The notes beneath the pieces are model-generated. The model did not search any database. It had not been told where the DNA came from and saw only the letters and a program-made list of their open reading frames with translations. Below are positions 28,616 to 34,109 of a stretch of 34,109 nt of DNA, piece after piece. The DNA is taken from assembly GCA_020631575.1 (NCBI GenBank), contig JAHDGX010000006.1:1-34109 (forward strand). Direction: 5' to 3'. Position numbers and translations under genes: made by a program. The first letter of the stretch is position 1; each line of letters starts with the position of its first letter. This DNA is from Candidatus Altimarinota bacterium (GTDB lineage Bacteria > Patescibacteriota > Gracilibacteria > BD1-5 > UBA6164).

Positions 28616-29743
28616 GTACTGTATTGGAGTATCTTGAAATGCTACTGTTATAAGAAATCATCACAGTATATACGGTCAAAATGAAAAGGTTTCCCGCACA
28701 TACACTTCAGAAATCTTGTGCTTTTTGAGGAGTTTGATATCGCTTTTTGTAAGGCAACGATGAATCTTCTTATAAATTTCAGCAGGGAGTTGAGAAGATT
28801 TCTTTTCTATGACCATTCATTTTTTTATTTTTTTTATAGGAATAAGTATACTCTCAGCTTGTAGGCAAAATGAGTGATACATAGCAATTAAAAGTCGAAT
28901 TAGTAAGTATATACATAAGTAAAGAGTAAGAATTTTTTGTATATGCTGTAGAAATATATCTTCTAACACGCGGTATTCTAGATACAGAAAACTTGAGAGT
29001 AAGGCTATTGAAGCAAAGCGAATTATAAGTCTATTTTTTCCATCTCTTATATATTTATTTGTAATAGTATGGTACATGGGATGTCGAAGTACGTACAGGA
29101 CAAGTCATATAAGTAGTATGATTCAGATGCTTCCTCCTATGACTATAGGAGAACGTAATAGTGACCATGATATGTCTACGCTTCATAAATATTCGATAAC
29201 ATATATACGAACAAATCTTATGACACTAAAAAATAGTAAAAAGTAGAGTACATATGTACTGAGCTGAAACATGGCTCGTGAAATACTCTTCCCTTGTAGC
29301 AGGAGCATATAATTTTCTTTTGAAAAGTAATTGGTACAGCTCTTTATACTTCATATTTTTTTACACCAAAATAATCAAAACCCTAATGCTATCCATAAAA
29401 TTGTAAGAAGAAATGTATTGAGAATGAACCAAAAAAAGGATATATGTGGTATGAATAAACTTAAGACGAGAATATACTTTGTATCACCGGCTCCCCACAC
29501 CCTAAAGTGAAACAACCAGAACCCAAAAAATGCGACGCTGAGAAATTGTAGAGTAAAGTACATAAAAGATATAGCATCTCATGCTCAGTTCAGGTGAAGT
29601 GTGTGCCATGCTAGAGGAGAGATAAGTATTAAATATAATAACTCTTTGTTAGGTATTTTTTGATACCGCATGTCACTAAGAACTATTTTGTAATTTATGT
29701 AGCAGAATCATAAGAGTCATATGATTCATATAACAGTATTCAT
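28583..29743 (-). CDS. prepilin peptidase (type IV leader peptidase, A24) with long C-terminal extension
   Basis: 386 residues. The two catalytic aspartates are Asp24 in VLSDMRYQKIPNKE and Asp87 in the VWGAGDTKYIL (GxGDxK) motif, among several membrane helices. The N-terminal methylase domain of PilD is absent. After the peptidase part (about 1-130) come more helices and a basic tail (about 245-386) of unknown role. The enzyme should cleave the eight prepilins in this window after Gly or Ala. It is isolated, inverted and inserted between the radical SAM operon and the HEXXH gene. Several TGA glycines lie in the last 25 residues. Confidence 0.8.
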
Positions 29744-29813
29744 GTGTTGTTAAATATTGTAAATGGTGAAAAATGAAAAAATATACAAGTGTCTGTATAT
29801 ATTTTCATTTTCT

Positions 29814-29843
29814 TTGAAAAAAAATATACTTCTAGAGTATAAT
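29814..29843 (+). promoter_or_regulatory. promoter of the HEXXH gene
   Basis: TTGAAA (29814-29819), an 18 bp spacer and the consensus TATAAT (29838-29843), 20 bp before the ATG. The leader would be very short. Confidence 0.55.
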
Positions 29844-29863
29844 TATTTATATATTAAAATGCA

Positions 29864-30949
29864 ATGTCATACCATACAGTTTTAGGGTACAGAGATAATA
29901 CTCTTTTAGATCAGTATAAAGAAAAATACTTTATATATCTGTATAATCAGGTTTTGAATTTTTTTCATAAATCTGCTTGGCTCATAGATTTTAAAGCTTT
30001 AGATAAAAGTGTATTACGAGAGTTCTTGCTTCACCCAGACAATTCTTCTCTTATTCAAGAGATATGATTATCTTGAGATACAGATTCTAGAGATAGGTTT
30101 GAAATAGAATGTAGTAACATAATTTCTTGAGAGAATGAAAAATTAACAGCCTTACTCGGAGATACGATACCTGGTACAGAAATCAAACTGACTCTGTATG
30201 ATAATAATCCTCAAAATATGCAGGTATGACATCCTGATCATGATCAAAATGGTATGCTTGGCTGGGGAGATCGAGCTGAGAGTGAGTGGCTTAGGGTATT
30301 TTCAGATTCGTTTACTCTCCTGAAACATATTGACGAGGATTTTTTTCTTGAAATGAATAGTATGATTCAAAAGATTGTTCCTATGAGAACTTCAGTTGAT
30401 GTTCATAATTCATGCTCATATAAGGAATGCATAGGGACACTGTATTTATGATACACTATAAATGCTCAGCAGCCCGAGCTGAGTATTCTAGAGGCTCTTA
30501 TTCATGAATCGAGCCATAATAAGCTTAATCTGATTATGCAATCAGAAAAATTACACATTAATGACTATTCTCTTAGGTATTATTCTCCTTATAGACCTGA
30601 TGCTCGTCATATTCAATGAGTACTGCTATGAGTACATGCCATAGTTCCAACCGTATATATACTCTTACTCGGAATAGAGAAGTGACATATAAGAAATAAT
30701 AATTGGTATGAAAAAGTACTATTGTATCATATGAAAAATAAGCTTGGCTATAGAGTCTTAGAGCGTCACGGCAAATTTACTACAATTTGAAAGAAGATTT
30801 TTGATGATATGTGAGATGTTATGAAGCTTTGTGATGTTCTTATCAAAAATAATTCTCATCTTCAGGCTATAGATTTTTCTTCAATCCAAGCTCGAGCGAA
30901 AGAACACTTTATTGAGGTACGAAATAATTATCCATATTTGCAATACTAG
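29864..30949 (+). CDS. HEXXH-motif putative peptide-modification protein
   Basis: 361 residues. The centre is ILEALIHESSHNKLNLIM (HEXXH = His214, Glu215, His218), followed by YYSPYRPDARHIQGVLLGVHA (the segment from YY to HA is split by a TGA glycine). This order matches the mod_HExxH family (TIGR04267), zinc-site proteins found beside radical SAM peptide maturases in natural-product loci. Whether such proteins cleave or chemically modify the peptide is not established. The N-terminal half is unrecognised. Presence here, next to the Hxs locus but across an inverted prepilin peptidase, supports a shared pathway. Confidence 0.78.
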
Positions 30950-30952
30950 TTT

Positions 30953-30981
30953 TTGCGATTTTCTCATATATGTGATGTAAT
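30953..30981 (+). promoter_or_regulatory. promoter of the large secreted protein gene
   Basis: TTGCGA (30953-30958), a 17 bp spacer and TGTAAT (30976-30981), just after the stop of the HEXXH gene. Confidence 0.45.
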
Positions 30982-30995
30982 ATAAGTGGATAAAT

Positions 30996-31009
30996 ATATT
31001 TGCAAATAT
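30996..31009. repeat. 14 bp palindrome before the large secreted protein gene
   Basis: ATATTTG-CAAATAT, perfect and without a spacer, 15 bp after the proposed -10 box and 5 bp before the ATG. It could be an operator or an mRNA hairpin at the ribosome-binding region; A/T content makes chance occurrence possible. Confidence 0.45.
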
Positions 31010-31014
31010 TACAC

Positions 31015-33738
31015 ATGAAGAAAATCTGTATTTTTTTAATATCAATAGCAATATTTACAGGATCTGCTGACGCTAGGTGGTACTGACCTTCTGGTGGAAC
31101 TGGCCCACTTGTATATAATGGGTTTTTTATAGAGAGTAAATCATATAATTCTGGTGGACCTAGATGGTGTACTGAGGACAGTGATACTACTTCACCTCCG
31201 ACAGCAATTACTCATGCTGCATTTCCTTGAGTCTCAGCATGATCATATACACATGATTCTCGAGTAATATCAAGTGTTAATAGCACTCAGATGCGTTGCC
31301 AAAGATGGGATAATTTAGCTCCAAGTATTTCTTTTGGGCTTGTATCAAACAGTAATCCATTAAGTAATGATACATGGACGAGATTTGATGTAACTTCTTC
31401 AGGAAATTGTTCAGACACTGGTTGATCATGATGTAATAATGGAAGTATGCAGTATCGAATTGAAAATAGTCCATTTTCCTGTAATAATTGAGGATCTTGG
31501 ACCACATGACCTTCATATCCCCATACTACCCCAAATAATACAGTAAAAATAGAATACATATGTTATAGAGTAAGAGATTTTGCGGGGAATGGCTACGCTT
31601 ATAGCTCAGTTGCAACGATTAAAATTGATAAACAAGTTCCAACATTAGCAGATGTAATAAATAATAATGATCCTGATTACCTTGCAGTAAATGGCCAGAA
31701 CTATGAGATAGATATTAATGCAAATGGGTGAGCCCCTATAGACGATGTAGAATATACTTACGAAAATACAATTGACGAGTCTCAATCAAGCACTAACTAT
31801 GCTACGAGTGTACCGTTTGATTTTGCATGGAATATCAGCAATGTAGATGGACCAAGTAATAACTTTCGTAAAGCAAATGGATGACGAGAATATACTTTTC
31901 GTTTAAGGAGTATATGTGACCAAGCCGATAATTGTTGGACATGAAATGAACCATATAATCATGATGTATTCGCAAATACTACTTCTATTACTGCTTCAAC
32001 TCCAACTAATAATTTGTCATCACAAATAGTTGCGGATGGGACTGTTAAAAACATAACTGTAAATTTAGTCGATCAATATGGGAATGGTATAGTTCCAGCG
32101 AGTGGGATATCAAGAACAGTTGATATAAATGTAAGAGGGAATAACCAACTACGAAGAAATCAATATTTAAATAATGGAACTGATTCAGCAATATTTGTTG
32201 ATGGAACTACTCTAGCGTTACCAGTATCTCCTACAGCTCTTAGATCATTGGATAATAGAGCTTCTACAGATGGGAATTATACTATACCGTTCTATATTTA
32301 TGGACCAACAAGCAATGCAAATTCCCTAATGCCATGAAGTGCAAATATAACAGTTCACTATGATATAAATGGTTCACTTGGGGTCACATGAGACACACCT
32401 CAAAACGAACTTATTTGATGAACTAGTACTACAATAAATGCTCTTCCTCTCTTTAACACTGTGATTTCTTGAAGCGTTGCGACTCAATGATTTTTAGAGT
32501 GAACAGCTCAAGATATAACTATCAATGTGGCTCCAGCTAACGGCACAAGTACGAGTTCACGTTCTCTTAGGGGAGAATTTGGTGATGTGTCAGGATCCAA
32601 TAATATTGCTAACACAAGGTATGGGTTTGCTATTTCTGGAAATTCAATACAGGAATGACAACAAACTGGCTGGGCATGAACTACGCAGTTAAACTCAAGC
32701 CTTAGCTCTTTGAATAACGCAAGCACATTTATGACGCAAGATGGTCCTGTAGGAAATCAAACATTTTCATATCTTGCAAGTATTGTAAAATATAGTAGAT
32801 CAGGAAAGACAATAGTATATCCTTGAGATATTATCTGAAAAACGAGTTATCATGGTGCAGTCTGAGGAAATAATTCATACCAAGAGGGAATTAAAATTAT
32901 CTGAAATACAAGTTCACAATGAACAGGGGAACTTGTAGTAGATCAATTTGATGATGATGTGCGTATTTTAGGAAAACTCACTAAGTCTACTTTTCGACGA
33001 GATATATCAGAAAATGTGTATGAAGTAACTAGATTTTATACAGGTTCTACTATTTCATGAAATGTAAATACACTTTCTAGTACTGTAAGTAATCCATGAG
33101 AATGGAATAATTCCTCATGACTTAAGTTGTTTTGAAATAAAGTTCTATTTTATAAAAATCCTGCCTGATGAAGGGTAGATGTTTCTGGAGGAATAGTAGA
33201 GGGACAAAAGACTCTTGTTGTCGAGAGCGGAGATGTTTATATCAATGGGAACATAAGAAATGATTCAAGTAGTGATATGTTATGAATTATTGTTCTTGAT
33301 GGTAATATCTACATTGATAGTACCGTTAGTGATGTAGAGGCTGCATTATATACGAATGAATCAATTCTTTCTAGTATAGCCTGAAATCCAGTTACAACAT
33401 CTACAAATACAGCATCTAATTTAGAAAACCAATTGTATATTAGAGGATCAATCTTTAGTGAAAATACTATTTGAGGATCCAGAGCAAGTCCAATAAAGTG
33501 TCCATATAATATTTCAGCTACTTGTGATAGAGATGAAGCTCAAAAATATGACTTAAACTACATGAGAAGATACTATATCTATGATAGTGATAGTAATGGA
33601 TCTCCAGATACAGCGAGTTGAGATCAATCATTTGCTAACACTGGAACAAGATGAAGTAGGTCGGACATAGAAAGTTTTCCTGTTATAATTGAATATAATC
33701 CTATAATTCAACAAACTCCACCACCGTTTTTCGATTAA
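31015..33738 (+). CDS. large secreted surface protein, pilus-associated type
   Basis: 907 residues, one of the longest genes here. Signal peptide about 1-20 (KKICIFLISIAIFTGSADA). The body is beta-rich, full of Asn, Ser, Thr and Gly, and resembles strings of Ig-like or adhesin modules: paired Cys in the first 300 residues (CRQRWDN-like and CYRVRDFAGNG segments), then repeated strands with TINALPLFN and DITINVAPANG, and a region with GDVYINGNI, LDGNIYIDSTV and LYIRGSIFS suggesting a beta-helix-like turn pattern. The end, FPVIIEYNPIIQQTPPPFF, resembles C-termini of large pilus-linked proteins I associate with Patescibacteria. Likely on the cell surface or pilus tip; exact role unknown. Confidence 0.65.
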
Positions 33739-33742
33739 TACA

Positions 33743-33774
33743 AAAAAAGACTTCTCATGTGAGAAGTCTTTTTT
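33743..33774. terminator. bidirectional terminator between the surface protein gene and rpoD
   Basis: A perfect 15 bp stem AAAAAAGACTTCTCA / TGAGAAGTCTTTTTT with a two-base centre, between convergent genes. A-run and T-run allow function in both directions. Confidence 0.9.
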
Positions 33775-33776
33775 AA

Positions 33777-34109
33777 TTAAAAGAATTTTATTTTATCTGC
33801 ATTTGGATGTTCTTTGAGTTTTTCCAGCGTTTTTGCTTCGATTTGTCTGATACGCTCCCTGGTTACTCAAAACTCTTTTCATACTTCTTCGAGTGTATGT
33901 ACATCTCATCCTTCAAGACCAAATCTCATTTGTATGATTTTTCTTTCTCTAGGAGTAAGAAAATCAAGCATCTCTCAAAGGTTATCTTTAAGAAGGTTCA
34001 TATTTGTTTGTTCGTCTGGTGCGAGTGTTTTATCATCTTCAATAAAGTCTCCAAGAGAAGTATCTTCTTCTGATCCAACTGGAGCGTCAAGAGAAAGTAT
34101 ATCTTGAGA
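33777..34109 (-). CDS. rpoD: primary sigma factor RpoD, C-terminal part (incomplete at window edge)
   Basis: 110 codons are visible; the 5' part lies beyond the window. Region 3.2/4 is clear: ILSLDAPVGSEEDTSLGDF, MLDFLTPRERKIIQMRFGLEG, TLEEVGKEFGVTRERIRQIE and AKTLEKLKEHP. Region 4.2, the helix-turn-helix that reads the -35 box, is complete. Four of eight visible glycines, including both in EVGKEFG, are TGA. This matches the TTGACA-like -35 boxes seen in the window. Confidence 0.95.

Noticed and set aside
33807-34107. Two long plus-strand frames at the window end
   Set aside because: They are antisense to the unmistakable region 4 of the primary sigma factor.
1-34109. tRNA (including a suppressor-like tRNA-Gly), rRNA, CRISPR arrays, insertion sequences
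   Set aside because: I looked for cloverleaf-like segments, spaced direct repeats and transposase motifs and found none that hold up; the intergenic gaps are all too short for most of these.

Overview
The window comes from an AT-rich bacterium that reads UGA as glycine (NCBI translation table 25). That code, the gene content and the small genes point to the Patescibacteria (CPR) group, either Absconditabacteria (SR1) or Gracilibacteria (BD1-5). Under the standard code nearly every gene falls into fragments. With TGA=Gly the window resolves into about 40 closely packed genes that all end in TAA or TAG, none in TGA. UGA supplies the glycines of invariant motifs, for example GGGTP of a HemN-like enzyme (three consecutive TGA), GGE of radical SAM enzymes, and GGGWT of four fibrinogen-like domains.

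Layout. 44-2009: a PrsW-type membrane protease and, convergent to it, a membrane-anchored TraB/GumN-like protein. 2092-7239: an operon for type IV pilus assembly, comprising a small T4SS-pilin-like protein, PilN-like and PilO-like proteins, PilC, and four minor prepilins. 7376-9889: housekeeping genes (HU, an RsbW-like ATPase, FtsQ-like, RbfA, bS21). 10006-15364: four tandem paralogous prepilins, each with a C-terminal fibrinogen-like (GGGWT) domain. 15422-17727 (minus strand): bL33, RRF, NMN adenylyltransferase and Mn-dependent pyrophosphatase. 17871-28615: a large His-Xaa-Ser (Hxs) peptide-modification locus. 28583-29743 (minus): prepilin peptidase. 29864-30949: a HEXXH-motif peptide-modification protein. 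31015-33738: a 907-residue secreted protein. 33777 to the window end (minus): the C-terminus of the primary sigma factor.

The Hxs locus is the most unusual part. It holds HxsD, a 61-residue HxsD-like protein, an HxsB homologue that has lost its auxiliary-cluster cysteines, and a 134-residue precursor in which all nine histidines lie in H-x-[S/N] motifs. These are followed by six more radical SAM proteins and three proteins I cannot name, mostly in overlapping genes, then a HEXXH-family protein beyond one inverted gene. I infer a multi-enzyme pathway that modifies a secreted His/Gly/Ser/Cys-rich peptide.

The second theme is the cell surface: pilus assembly genes, eight prepilins, their peptidase, four possible adhesin tips and a large secreted protein. 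This would suit an organism that lives attached to other cells, but that lifestyle is inferred.

Three evolutionary or regulatory signals stand out. Four gene junctions in the radical SAM operon have an ATGA whose TGA is now a glycine codon, followed by a short C-terminal extension; these look like stop codons from before the reassignment. Shine-Dalgarno sequences are essentially absent except for a strong one before rpsU (bS21). HU, bS21 and bL33 contain no UGA. I saw no tRNA, rRNA, CRISPR array or insertion sequence, and no gene-free stretch longer than 300 bases.
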